Shown: positions 10,928 through 19,042, counted from the first letter of the stretch. The stretch: DNA of 64,000 nt from Pseudomonas yangonensis (GCF_009932725.1 NZ_BLJU01000003.1:547062-611061); one strand, 5' to 3'. Numbers and translations are program-made. The notes: generated by a model not told the origin, from the letters alone.

Positions 10928-12016
10928 TTACTGCAGCTCCACGGCGAGCGCCTTGCCACCGACCTGTTGCCAGGTGCCGCGCAACGTGCCGTCCGCTCGT
11001 AGCTGCAGATCGAAGCGGGCCGGCGTGTCGCCGCCTTCCTGCAGGCGCAGGCAGCCGTCGCGCAAATCTCGACCATCCAGCTCGATACGCGTGGCGTACT
11101 TGTCGTAGAAGTAGGCGCTGGACTGCGGGCGGCTGTTCTCGCTGGTGCCTACGATCAGGGTGATGGGGTAGCGGCCGTCGATCTTGCCCCAGTACACGCC
11201 GCCAGCCTTCAGATCGCCTGGATGCTGGCAGTCACTGCGTCGCTCCAGCAGCAGGCAGCGCCCGTAGGTGCTGAGGTCAGCGTCAAGCTCGGCGTAGGGC
11301 ACGCGGTTGACGAAGTCGCCGAGGTCATCCAGAGCGCGAGCTGCGTGGGGAGCGCAACCGCCGGCGGTCAGCGTCAGTCGTTGTTTGCCGAGTTGCAGGC
11401 GGTCGTAGCGAAGGTCGGCAGCGCTGCGACTGGGCAGGCAATGTCGATACATGCCGCGCTGTTCGTCGCTGTATTCGTCGTGGTCGTCAGGGGAGAGCGA
11501 TACCTGCTCGTCGCCATATCCGCTAGGGACGGGGATGCCGGCCAGATAGTCTTCGATGCGCTTGCTTCGTTCCCGGCCGATGCGTTCGCCCAGGCGCTGC
11601 AGACCGGCCGATGTGAAGAGCTGGCTCAGGCCTATGGGGTGGCCGCTGGCCAGATCGAACAGGTAAGTGACATGGCCCATGCTGGTATAGGCCCCGGTGT
11701 ATTCGCCGCTGATGGTCAGGGACAGGAAACCTGGTTGTTCGGCATCGATCCGGTAATCCAGGCTATTGGTGCCCCAGATTTCACCTTCCTTCGGCCAGAT
11801 GCGCTCGAAAGGTGAACGCTCGAAGCGCCCAGGCAGCCCTTCCAGTTCCATGGCGTGCAGGAAAGTGTTGATGCGCCGCACCGCCAGGCTGTCGCCTTGC
11901 AGCACGGGGAAGCGATAGGTCGCCCAGTCGCTGCGCTTGGCTTCAAGGTCTTCGAAGCGCAGCTCGGCTGCCACCGGCAAGGCGGCGCTAAGCAGTAAAA
12001 GAGAAAGAAAACGCAT
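10928..12016 (-). CDS. Hypothetical secreted protein
   Basis: A 362-aa protein with a clear signal peptide (MRFLSLLLLSAALPVAA|E). I chose this ATG because GGAGGG precedes it by a few bases; an ATG four codons upstream is possible. The body contains a DUF3298-like pattern (SGEYTGAYTSMGHVTYLFDLASGHPIGLSQLF), found in some periplasmic proteins of unknown function. The C-terminal part has four cysteines and a beta-rich look. It follows the zinc-ribbon gene by 26 bases and may be co-transcribed with prlC. Confidence 0.75.
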   Translation of the reverse strand: MRFLSLLLLSAALPVAAELRFEDLEAKRSDWATYRFPVLQGDSLAVRRINTFLHAMELEGLPGRFERSPFERIWPKEGEIWGTNSLDYRIDAEQPGFLSLTISGEYTGAYTSMGHVTYLFDLASGHPIGLSQLFTSAGLQRLGERIGRERSKRIEDYLAGIPVPSGYGDEQVSLSPDDHDEYSDEQRGMYRHCLPSRSAADLRYDRLQLGKQRLTLTAGGCAPHAARALDDLGDFVNRVPYAELDADLSTYGRCLLLERRSDCQHPGDLKAGGVYWGKIDGRYPITLIVGTSENSRPQSSAYFYDKYATRIELDGRDLRDGCLRLQEGGDTPARFDLQLRADGTLRGTWQQVGGKALAVELQ

Positions 12017-12042
12017 AAGGCCCTCCATGGCCAGAAGTCGAG

Positions 12043-12330
12043 TTACTCGCTCGGCTTTTTCAGCTTGGGATTGGGGAAGAACTGCACGGCCTGCACATTG
12101 GGATCGGCCGCCTTGGGCTTGAGACCGCTGACGTTGACCCGGGTCGGCAGCTCCTTGGGCACCGAGTTGCCGCGCGCATCGAGGGTGTCGGCGTAGCCGC
12201 ACTTCACGCATTCGCGGTGCGGTACGCCGTCGACGTTCCACATCTTGATGCTGTCGGTCTCGCTGCACGCCGGGCACACGGCGCCGGCGATAAAGCGTTT
12301 CGGGGTGCTGTTCACAGGCGCATCGCTCAT
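12043..12330 (-). CDS. yheV: YheV-family small zinc-ribbon protein
   Basis: A 95-aa protein with two CxxC pairs (CPACSETDSIKMW and CVKCGYAD) that would bind one zinc ion. This is the hallmark of the YheV family, whose function is unknown. Its ATG overlaps the prlC stop by 4 bases (ATGA), so it is translationally coupled to the oligopeptidase. The C-terminus ends in a conserved basic tail (FFPNPKLKKPSE). Confidence 0.88.
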   Translation of the reverse strand: MSDAPVNSTPKRFIAGAVCPACSETDSIKMWNVDGVPHRECVKCGYADTLDARGNSVPKELPTRVNVSGLKPKAADPNVQAVQFFPNPKLKKPSE

Positions 12331-14375
12331 GCGGCCTCCTGGCTCAGGCCGAGGTGACGCAACAGGGCATCGATGCTCGGCTCGCGGCCGCGGAAGTCGA
12401 CGAACAGCACCATGGGTTCCTGCGAACCGCCACGGGCCAGGATGGCTTCGCGGAAGGCGCGGCCGGTATCGGCGTTGAACACGCCTTCTTCCTCGAATTT
12501 CGAGAAGGCATCGGCGCTGAGCACTTCGGCCCACTTGTAGCTGTAGTAACCGGCCGCATAGCCGCCGGCGAAAATGTGCGCAAAGCCGTTGGCGAAGCGG
12601 TTGTAGGCCGGCGGGCGCAGTACCGAGACTTCGGCGCGCACGCCTTCGAGCACGTCCAGCACGCTGCGACCGTCGCCGTGGCTGGCGTGCAGCTCGAAGT
12701 CGAACAGCGAGAACTCCAGCTGACGCACCATCATCAGCCCGGACTGGAAGTTCTTCGCCGCCAGCATCTTGTCCAGCATGGCCTGCGGCAGCGCCTCGCC
12801 GGTCTCATGGTGGCCGGAAATCAGCGCCAGGCCTTCGGGCTCCCAGCACCAGTTCTCCATGAACTGGCTGGGCAGCTCGACTGCATCCCAGGCCACGCCG
12901 TTGATGCCCGAGGCGCCGGCGTGCTCGACGCGGGTCAGCAGGTGATGCAGGCCATGGCCGAACTCGTGGAACAGGGTGGTGACCTCGTCGTGGGTCAGCA
13001 GCGCCGGCTTGCCGCCGACCGGCGGGGTGAAGTTGCACACCAGGTTGGCCACCGGGGCGATCAGCTTGCCCTGGGTGTCGCGGCGCTTGTCGCGGGCGCC
13101 GTCCATCCAGGCACCGCCACGCTTGTTGGCGCGGGCGTAGAGGTCGAAGAAGAAGCGGCCGACGTGCTGGCCGTTCTCGCTGATCTCGAACAGGCGCACG
13201 TCCGGGTGCCAGGTGTCGAAGTCTTTCAGCTCGCGAATCTCGATGCCGTAGAGCTTCTGCACGATGGCGAACAGGCCGTTGAGCACCTTGTCCACCGGGA
13301 ACCAGGCGCGTACTTCTTCCTGGGAGATGCTGTAGCGCTGCTGGCGCAGCTTCTCGCTGTAGTAGCCGACGTCCCAGCTTTGCAGGTCATTCAGGCCCTG
13401 TTCGGCGGCGAAGGCTTTCAGTTCGGCCAGGTCCTGCTCGGCGAAGGGCTTGCTGCGCACCGCCAGGTCGCGCAGGAAGCTCAGCACCTGATCGGTGGAC
13501 TCGGCCATCTTGCTGGCCAGGCTCAGCTCGCTGTAGTTGGTGAAGCCGAGCAGGCGTGCCATTTCCTGGCGCAGGTCGAGAATCTCGGCCATCAGCGGGC
13601 CGTTGTCGTTCTGCCCGGCGTTCGGCCCCTGGTCGGAGGCGCGGGTGCAGTAGGCGGCATACACCTCTTCGCGCAGGGCGCGGTCGTCGGCGTAGGTCAT
13701 CACCGCGTAGTAGCTGGGGAACTCCAGGGTGATCAGCCAGCCGTCCAGGCCCTTGGCCTCGGCAGCCTGCTTCATCTGCGCCTTGGCCGAATCGGTCAGG
13801 CCGCTCAGGCGCGCTTCGTCGGTGACGTGCTTGGTCCAGGCCTGGGTGGCGTCGAGCAGCTGGTTGGAGAACTTGCTGGTCAGCTCGGACAGGCGCATCT
13901 GGATTTCGCCGTAGCGCTTCTGCTGCTCGGCCGGCAGGTCGATACCGGAGAGGCGGAAATCGCGCAGGGCGTGTTCGAGGATGGTCTTCTGCGCCACGTC
14001 GAAATCGGCGGCCGCCGGGCTCTGCGCCAGCGCCTCGTAGGCCTGGAACAGCGGCTTGTTCTGGCCCATTTCGGTCCAGTACTCGGACAGCTTGGGCAGG
14101 CAGGCCTCATAGGCGGCGCGCAGCTCAGGACTGTTGCACACCGAGTTGAGATGGCTCACCGGGCTCCAGGCGCGGCCCAGGCGTGCGCCCAGTTCGTCCA
14201 GTGCCAGCACCAGGCCCTCCCAGCTCGGATTGGTCTGCTGCTGTTCAAGCAGCTTGGCGATGGCCGCGCGGCTGTCGGCCAGGATCTGGTCGACGGCGGG
14301 CTCGACGTGCTCGGGTTTGATCTGCGAGTAGGGCGGCAGGTCGAAGTCTTGCAGCAGGGGATTGTTCGCGGTCAC
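12327..14375 (-). CDS. prlC: Oligopeptidase A (M3 zinc metallopeptidase)
   Basis: Cytoplasmic endopeptidase that degrades short peptides, including cleaved signal peptides. The length of 682 aa fits the OpdA/PrlC family. The zinc site is FHEFGHGLHHLL (HExxH) around residue 470, with the third ligand in the downstream ESPS-like region (ELPSQFMENWCWEPEGL). I took the GTG before TANNPLLQDFDLPP, which matches the family N-terminus; the 113 residues upstream of it in this frame are not conserved sequence. It is divergent from the gamma carbonic anhydrase gene. Confidence 0.93.
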   Translation of the reverse strand: MTANNPLLQDFDLPPYSQIKPEHVEPAVDQILADSRAAIAKLLEQQQTNPSWEGLVLALDELGARLGRAWSPVSHLNSVCNSPELRAAYEACLPKLSEYWTEMGQNKPLFQAYEALAQSPAAADFDVAQKTILEHALRDFRLSGIDLPAEQQKRYGEIQMRLSELTSKFSNQLLDATQAWTKHVTDEARLSGLTDSAKAQMKQAAEAKGLDGWLITLEFPSYYAVMTYADDRALREEVYAAYCTRASDQGPNAGQNDNGPLMAEILDLRQEMARLLGFTNYSELSLASKMAESTDQVLSFLRDLAVRSKPFAEQDLAELKAFAAEQGLNDLQSWDVGYYSEKLRQQRYSISQEEVRAWFPVDKVLNGLFAIVQKLYGIEIRELKDFDTWHPDVRLFEISENGQHVGRFFFDLYARANKRGGAWMDGARDKRRDTQGKLIAPVANLVCNFTPPVGGKPALLTHDEVTTLFHEFGHGLHHLLTRVEHAGASGINGVAWDAVELPSQFMENWCWEPEGLALISGHHETGEALPQAMLDKMLAAKNFQSGLMMVRQLEFSLFDFELHASHGDGRSVLDVLEGVRAEVSVLRPPAYNRFANGFAHIFAGGYAAGYYSYKWAEVLSADAFSKFEEEGVFNADTGRAFREAILARGGSQEPMVLFVDFRGREPSIDALLRHLGLSQEAA

Positions 14376-14496
14376 GACGAGGCACCTGTGGCGAAGGAAG
14401 AGAGGCTGCGCCGGGGAAAATCCCAGGGCGATTGCAGTCGATATGGGGGCCATCTTAATTACAATCAAGCTTTCCCGCAGCCCAGGAGCCTCTATC

Positions 14497-15039
14497 GTGG
14501 CGATTCGCAAATACCAGCAACACCTCCCGCAACTGGGCGCGCGCGTCTTCGTCGATGCCTCTGCCGTGGTGATCGGCGACGTGGAGCTGGGGGAGGACAG
14601 CTCGGTGTGGCCGCTGACCGTGATTCGCGGCGATATGCACCGCATCCGCATCGGCGCGCGCACCAGCGTGCAGGACGGCAGCGTGCTGCACATTACCCAC
14701 GCCGGCCCGTTCAACCCTGATGGCTATCCGCTGATCATCGGCGACGAAGTGACCGTCGGGCACAAGGTCACCCTGCATGGCTGCACCCTGGGCAACCGCA
14801 TCCTGGTCGGCATGGGCAGCATCGTCATGGACGGCGCGGTGGTCGAGGACGAAGTGATCATCGGCGCGGGTTCTCTGGTGCCGCCGGGCAAGCGCCTGGA
14901 AAGCGGCTACCTGTACGTCGGCAGCCCGGTGAAACAGGCACGTGCGCTGACCGACAAGGAGCGCAACTTTTTCAGCTACACAGCGGGCAACTACGTGAAG
15001 CTCAAGGACCAGCATCTGGCCGAAGGTTACGACCAGTGA
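14497..15039 (+). CDS. Gamma carbonic anhydrase-like hexapeptide protein
   Basis: A 180-aa left-handed beta-helix protein of the YrdA/PaaY/CaiE group. Hexapeptide repeats run through most of the chain (VFVDASAVVIGDVELGEDSSVW). Histidines that could bind metal are in LHITHAG and VGHKVTLHGC. The start is GTG with AGGAG ten bases upstream. Family members bind zinc or iron, but carbonic anhydrase activity is often weak or untested. The TGA overlaps the GTG of the next gene. Confidence 0.85.
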   Translation: MAIRKYQQHLPQLGARVFVDASAVVIGDVELGEDSSVWPLTVIRGDMHRIRIGARTSVQDGSVLHITHAGPFNPDGYPLIIGDEVTVGHKVTLHGCTLGNRILVGMGSIVMDGAVVEDEVIIGAGSLVPPGKRLESGYLYVGSPVKQARALTDKERNFFSYTAGNYVKLKDQHLAEGYDQ

Positions 15040-15536
15040 GTGGCGAACTGATCATCCGCCCCATCGAGGTGGCCGATTTCGACCAGGTCTGGCCGATCAT
15101 CCGTGACGTGGTGCAGGCGCAGGAAACCTACGCCTTCGACCCCGACATGGATCGCGACACGGCCTGGAAACTCTGGGTCGAACTGCCGCGCGCCACCTTC
15201 GTCGCCGAACAGGATGGGCAGATTCTCGGCACCTACTACATCAAGGCCAATGCCGCAGGTCCCGGCGACCATGTGTGCAACTGCGGCTATATGACCGCTC
15301 CGGCTGCACGCGGTCGCGGCATCGCCGGCCGGCTCTGCGCCCATTCGCTGGAAGTGGCGCGCGAACTGGATTTCAGCGCCATGCAGTTCAACAGCGTGGT
15401 GGCCACCAACACGGTGGCCGTGGCGCTATGGCAGAAGCACGGTTTCGAGATAGTCGGCACCTTACCCAAGGTCTACCGTCACGCCAGGCATGGGTTGGTG
15501 GATTGCTATGTGATGTTTCGCGCGCTGGGTGTGTGA
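15036..15536 (+). CDS. GNAT-family N-acetyltransferase
   Basis: A 166-aa acetyltransferase. The acetyl-CoA binding loop is visible as APAARGRGIAGRLCAHSLE (R/QxxGxG/A type), and the last strand has ALWQKHGFEIVGTLPKVYRH. The substrate is unknown. Its GTG overlaps the stop of the carbonic anhydrase-like gene by 4 bases, so the two are coupled. The first degenerate CRISPR repeat begins on the very next base after its TGA. Confidence 0.88.
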   Translation: MSGELIIRPIEVADFDQVWPIIRDVVQAQETYAFDPDMDRDTAWKLWVELPRATFVAEQDGQILGTYYIKANAAGPGDHVCNCGYMTAPAARGRGIAGRLCAHSLEVARELDFSAMQFNSVVATNTVAVALWQKHGFEIVGTLPKVYRHARHGLVDCYVMFRALGV

Positions 15537-16048
15537 GGCCCGGGCTGCCTGCACGGCAGTGAAGTTCACCGTCAACGTCGGGCGCCGCTGGGTGCATTTC
15601 TGAGCTGCCTACACGGCAGTGAAGGGCCAGGCCCAGGCCGGGACCAGCTTGAGCCATTTCTGAGCTGCCTACACGGCAGTGAAGTTTCTGGCGATAGATC
15701 AACGATTGACGGTGACTTTCTGAGCTGCCTACACGGCAGTGAAGGCCTGCGATACGCCAGCGAGCAGCCGCTCGGCTTTCTGAGCTGCCTACACGGCAGT
15801 GAAGGCGCAACGGCGCGTACGGCGCGGCCAGCAACTTTTCTGAGCTGCCTACACGGCAGTGAAGGGCGGGCACTTCGCCGTTGTCGCTCCGGTGCTTTTC
15901 TGAGCTGCCTACACGGCAGTGAAGCAAGGTCACGGCCGCACGGTCCATCGGGTGCAGTTTCTGAGCTGCCTACACGGCAGTGAAGTGCGGCATCCCAGGA
16001 ATCGAAATGGGGATAGATTTCTGAGCTGCCGAATAGGCAGCTCAGAAA
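15537..16048 (-). CRISPR. CRISPR array A, type I-F repeat (8 repeats plus shared hybrid, 8 spacers)
   Basis: 28-base repeats start at 15537 (degenerate), 15597, 15657, 15717, 15777, 15837, 15897 and 15958. Spacers are 32 bases, with one of 33 (15925-15957). Read on the minus strand, each repeat has the I-F stem-loop CTGCC-GTGTA-GGCAG and ends CTCAGAAA. The usual I-F 5' handle is CTAAGAAA, so this is a close variant. The leftmost repeat differs at several positions in its first seven bases (plus strand) and at one loop base, as expected for the leader-distal end. Transcription would therefore run right to left. The right end is the palindromic hybrid repeat, and no leader is present. Confidence 0.95.
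16018..16048. repeat. 31-bp palindromic hybrid CRISPR repeat joining arrays A and B
   Basis: The element has perfect 13-base arms, TTTCTGAGCTGCC and GGCAGCTCAGAAA, around the loop GAATA. Its left 13 bases equal the start of an array A repeat as seen on the plus strand. Its right 18 bases equal the end of an array B repeat. The two parents share CTGCC at the join. On both strands it still carries a CTGCC/GGCAG stem followed by the handle CTCAGAAA. Confidence 0.95.
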
Positions 16049-16228
16049 TAGAGATATTCCCGGTGTACAGCGCGACTCTGCTTCACTGCCGAATAGGCAG
16101 CTCAGAAAGGCTCGCGAGCGCGGCTCATAACACCGCTGAACTTCACTGCCGAATAGGCAGCTCAGAAATAAAACTCCAGGTAGTACTGCAAGGGCTTAAC
16201 CTCCACTGCCGAATAGGCAGCTCAGCAA
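16018..16228 (+). CRISPR. CRISPR array B, type I-F repeat in opposite orientation (shared hybrid plus 3 repeats, 3 spacers)
   Basis: Repeats start at 16081, 16141 and 16201, with 32-base spacers at 16049-16080, 16109-16140 and 16169-16200. On the plus strand each has the stem-loop CTGCC-GAATA-GGCAG and ends CTCAGAAA. The loop GAATA is constant in this array and differs from GTGTA in array A. The last repeat is degenerate at both ends (CTCC and GCAA), which marks it as leader-distal. The leader-proximal end is the hybrid repeat at 16018. The 159 bases to the HAD gene hold no further repeat. Confidence 0.93.
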
Positions 16229-16387
16229 TTTCGTCGCGGTGTTTTTGCCGGCGTGCCCGCTTGTGAATCGGGTGACAGCGACATGCCCGGCTTTGGCACG
16301 GTCCGCGCTCGGGATGGCGCGGCGTTGGGTGGCGCCGGCAATTGCCTTATGCTGTGTGCCCCCCGAACTGCCGAAGCCTGAAGCCTC

Positions 16388-17035
16388 ATGCATCACTCCA
16401 CCATCCTATTCGACCTCGACGGCACCCTCACCGACCCGCGCGAGGGCATCACCCGTTCGGTGCAGTACGCCCTGGCCAAGTTGGGGATCGATGAGCCGGA
16501 TCTGACCGCGCTGGAGCACTTCATCGGCCCGCCCTTGCTGCAGTGCTTCATGGCGACCTATGCGCTGGACGAGGCCACCGGCTGGCAGGCGGTGAATCAT
16601 TACCGCGAGCGCTTCCGGGTCACCGGTCTCTACGAGAATCGCGTGTTCGAGGGTGTCGAGGCGCTGCTCGAAGCATTGGTGGCGCAGGGGCGTACGCTGT
16701 ATATCGCCACCAGCAAACCGACGGTATTCGCCGAGGAAATCGCCCGGCATTTCGGTTTCGATCGCTACTTCAAGCGCATCTATGGCAGTGAGCTGGATGG
16801 CACGCGCACCAACAAGGTGGAGCTGCTGGCACATCTTCTGGAGTCGGAACAGGTGGCGCCTGACTCGGCGCTAATGATCGGTGATCGCAAGCACGACCTG
16901 ATCGGCGCGCGCAGCAATGGTTTGCAGGCTGTGGCGGTGGGCTATGGCTTCGGCAGCCGTGAGGAGCTCGTCGGCGAGGCGCCGGCCTTTCATTTCGAGA
17001 CGCTGGAAGAGATGCACCGGGCGTTCGGCTGCTGA
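16388..17035 (+). CDS. HAD-family hydrolase, phosphoglycolate phosphatase-like
   Basis: A 215-aa phosphatase. Motif I is LFDLDGTLTD at the N-terminus, with the two catalytic aspartates. Motif II is ATSKPT, and motif IV is MIGDRKHDLIGARSNG. A helical cap lies between motifs I and II, as in Gph-like enzymes. The substrate is not determined. In P. aeruginosa a similar gene lies near prlC; here the CRISPR arrays separate it from the GNAT gene. Confidence 0.88.
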   Translation: MHHSTILFDLDGTLTDPREGITRSVQYALAKLGIDEPDLTALEHFIGPPLLQCFMATYALDEATGWQAVNHYRERFRVTGLYENRVFEGVEALLEALVAQGRTLYIATSKPTVFAEEIARHFGFDRYFKRIYGSELDGTRTNKVELLAHLLESEQVAPDSALMIGDRKHDLIGARSNGLQAVAVGYGFGSREELVGEAPAFHFETLEEMHRAFGC

Positions 17036-17040
17036 GAACT

Positions 17041-17104
17041 GTAGGAGCGAGCTCTGCTCGCGAATGAATGAAAGCGAAAGCTTCGCTAGCAAGCTCGCTC
17101 CTAC
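17041..17104. repeat. Inverted repeat of REP type
   Basis: GTAGGAGCGAGCT at 17041 is mirrored by AGCTCGCTCCTAC ending at 17104, with a short partly palindromic centre. This GTAGGAGCGAGC unit is a familiar dispersed intergenic repeat in Pseudomonas. It lies between the convergent HAD and DUF1161 genes and could end transcription or stabilise either transcript. Confidence 0.75.
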
Positions 17105-17113
17105 CGGGGTGTA

Positions 17114-17344
17114 TCAGCCGTTACGCTGATAAATGATCTTCTTGGTGCCGCCGTCGCAGCTGCCGACAACCATGCTCTGATCCTGAACTTCGTCGTTGGG
17201 CACGATTTCCAGGGTGTAACTGGGCACATTGTTGGCCTGAATCTTCGTTTCGATTTCCTGCTTGAGTTCTTCGCAGGGCTTGGGCGCGGCCAGCGCGCCG
17301 CCAGCCAGAAGCATCAGGGCCAGGGCGGGAATCAGTCGTTGCAT
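17114..17344 (-). CDS. DUF1161 small periplasmic protein
   Basis: A 76-aa protein with a signal peptide (MQRLIPALALMLLAGGALA|A). The mature part holds two cysteines (KPCEELKQEI and VVGSCDGGTKKIIY) that could form a disulfide. The pattern matches the DUF1161 family, which has no known function. Confidence 0.82.
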   Translation of the reverse strand: MQRLIPALALMLLAGGALAAPKPCEELKQEIETKIQANNVPSYTLEIVPNDEVQDQSMVVGSCDGGTKKIIYQRNG

Positions 17345-17407
17345 CGCTTGTACCTCCAGTGTTGGGCGAAACCTGAGTAGGTTGGACTGGCAATTTGCCC
17401 AGCAGTT

Positions 17408-18466
17408 CTAGTCGTTTTGCAGCAGGCTTTCCAACCTGGCCCGACGATCCGCTTCGGGCTGGCGACCGAGCGCAGCGACTGCTGCGTAGAACGCGCGCCA
17501 ATCTCGTCCTTGCTCCTCGAACAGCGCAGCGAAAGCCGGCACCCACTGGTCATAGAGGCCGAAGGGCAGCAGCTTGGCGTTGTTCAGCGGGCCTTCGATC
17601 CAGGCGTCATAGCGGCCCTGACCCCCCCATTGTTGGCGCATGGCGCGGTAGTCGTGGCGCAGGCGCTCGAACTCGGCCTGCTTGGCGGCGCGCATGGCTT
17701 GCTCCGGCAGCTCGCTGGCATAGAGCTGCTTGAGGCGCTCGCGACTGGCCAGCACCAGTTCGATGAACTGCTGGCGCTGACGGTCATCGCTGGCTGGCGG
17801 CGTTTCACCACGGGCCGCGTGCCACTGGCGCAGCCCCTCGCGCTCGACGAAGGTGGCGAAGGACTCGTTGAAGGCGGTATCCCCCGGCAGGTAATACTGC
17901 TGGTGCGCCAGTTCGTGGAAGATCACCGCGATGAAGCGTTCGTCGCTCCAGCGCAGCATGGTGCTGAGCAGCGGATCGTCGAACCAGCCCAGGGTCGAGT
18001 AGGCCTCCACGCCGCCGATGTAGGTATCCAGCCCCTGCTGGCGCAGCAGTGCAGCGGCGCCGCGTGCCCGGCCCTGCTGGTAGTAGCCGCGATAGGCGAC
18101 GCAGCCGGCGATGGGAAAGCAGTGCAGCTCGGGCTCGAGGGAAAACTCCGGCGTGGCGAACACATTCCACACCACGAAGGGGCGCTCAAGGTCGGCGTAT
18201 AGCCGATAACTACGGTTTTCAGGCAACTGCAACTGCGTGCTGGCGAAGTCGCGTGCCTGCTGGCTCAGCGCCAGGCGCCTGGCCAGATCAGGATCGGTGG
18301 CAGGGTCTTGGAGCATGCGTTCGACGGGCTGGCGCGCCTGCAGCAGCTGCCATTGGCCCTGGCCGAGATGCGCGTAGTAATCGACGGTCGAGCAGCCGCC
18401 CAGCAGCAGGGCGAGCAGGGGAACCGCGATGCGGCGTAACAGGTCGATAGGGCAGGCGTTGGGCAT
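17408..18466 (-). CDS. Putative aminopeptidase lipoprotein (PF10023 type)
   Basis: A 352-aa lipoprotein. The signal peptide ends in the lipobox LLGGC (Cys about residue 25). A gluzincin motif HELAHQQYYLPGDTAFNESFATFVEREG gives HExxH and a downstream glutamate, so a zinc peptidase fold is likely. The family is annotated as putative aminopeptidase on the basis of sequence only. There is no obvious operon partner; DUF1161 lies 63 bases downstream on the same strand. Confidence 0.82.
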   Translation of the reverse strand: MPNACPIDLLRRIAVPLLALLLGGCSTVDYYAHLGQGQWQLLQARQPVERMLQDPATDPDLARRLALSQQARDFASTQLQLPENRSYRLYADLERPFVVWNVFATPEFSLEPELHCFPIAGCVAYRGYYQQGRARGAAALLRQQGLDTYIGGVEAYSTLGWFDDPLLSTMLRWSDERFIAVIFHELAHQQYYLPGDTAFNESFATFVEREGLRQWHAARGETPPASDDRQRQQFIELVLASRERLKQLYASELPEQAMRAAKQAEFERLRHDYRAMRQQWGGQGRYDAWIEGPLNNAKLLPFGLYDQWVPAFAALFEEQGRDWRAFYAAVAALGRQPEADRRARLESLLQND

Positions 18467-18570
18467 GCCGTCACGCTAGCTGATCGCGTGGGTTGTCTCC
18501 AGCCCCTTTCGCCTCGGTTTTGCCGGCTTCCCGGTGTAGGCTGGTATCCGAACCCTTATCGGAGGTCGCC

Positions 18571-18993
18571 ATGCGCGCCCTGCTTCTCGCTCCCGCCCTG
18601 ATACTGCTCGGGGCCTGCGCTTCACCCCTGCCCAAGCCCGATCCGCAGCAGGCCTGGGTCGAACTGTATTCCACTGCCGACACCCTGCTGATGGCTGATC
18701 GTCTGGACGACAAGCGCTGGCCGGATGGCCGTTACTTTCAGGTGACGCCGGGCCAGCATGAGCTGCAAACGCGCTTTCAGTTCGAGGTGCGCAGCGGGGC
18801 GACCCTGGGCATGCAGAGCGAACCGCTGCGCATGACCTGCGAGATTCGCCTGCGCTATGACGACTTCGCCGCGGGCCGGCGTTATCGCCTCGAGGCGCGC
18901 CAGCAACTGATGAAGGCGCAGGCCTGGCTGTATGACGAGCAGCGCAACGTGCTGGCACGTGGCGAGGTGCTGCGCTGCGGCACGGCGATCTGA
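18571..18993 (+). CDS. Hypothetical lipoprotein
   Basis: A 140-aa protein with a lipobox (LILLGACASPLPKPD). The start is set by GGAGGT seven bases before the ATG. The rest is beta-rich (WVELYSTADTLLMADRLDDKRWPDGRYF), with a C-terminal Cys pair split across the chain. I do not recognise a named family. It is divergent from the aminopeptidase gene. Confidence 0.8.
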   Translation: MRALLLAPALILLGACASPLPKPDPQQAWVELYSTADTLLMADRLDDKRWPDGRYFQVTPGQHELQTRFQFEVRSGATLGMQSEPLRMTCEIRLRYDDFAAGRRYRLEARQQLMKAQAWLYDEQRNVLARGEVLRCGTAI

Positions 18994-19042
18994 GGCGGCA
19001 CGGCGCACCCCACTGAGCGTCGGGTGCGTCGCCGGGGTTGGC

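Noticed and set aside
12354..14720. A 788-codon plus-strand frame opposite prlC
   Set aside because: It is antisense to the conserved oligopeptidase, with Gln/Val/Ala-rich translation and no family match.
15388..16266. Short frames with repeated LHCRVGSSE and LHCRIGSSE peptides
   Set aside because: These are translations of the CRISPR repeats. The repeat-plus-spacer unit is about 60 bases, so the frame stays open by chance.
16229..16387. A remnant CRISPR leader to the right of array B
   Set aside because: The last repeat of array B is degenerate, so this side is leader-distal. The sequence is GC-rich and lacks the AT-rich look of I-F leaders.
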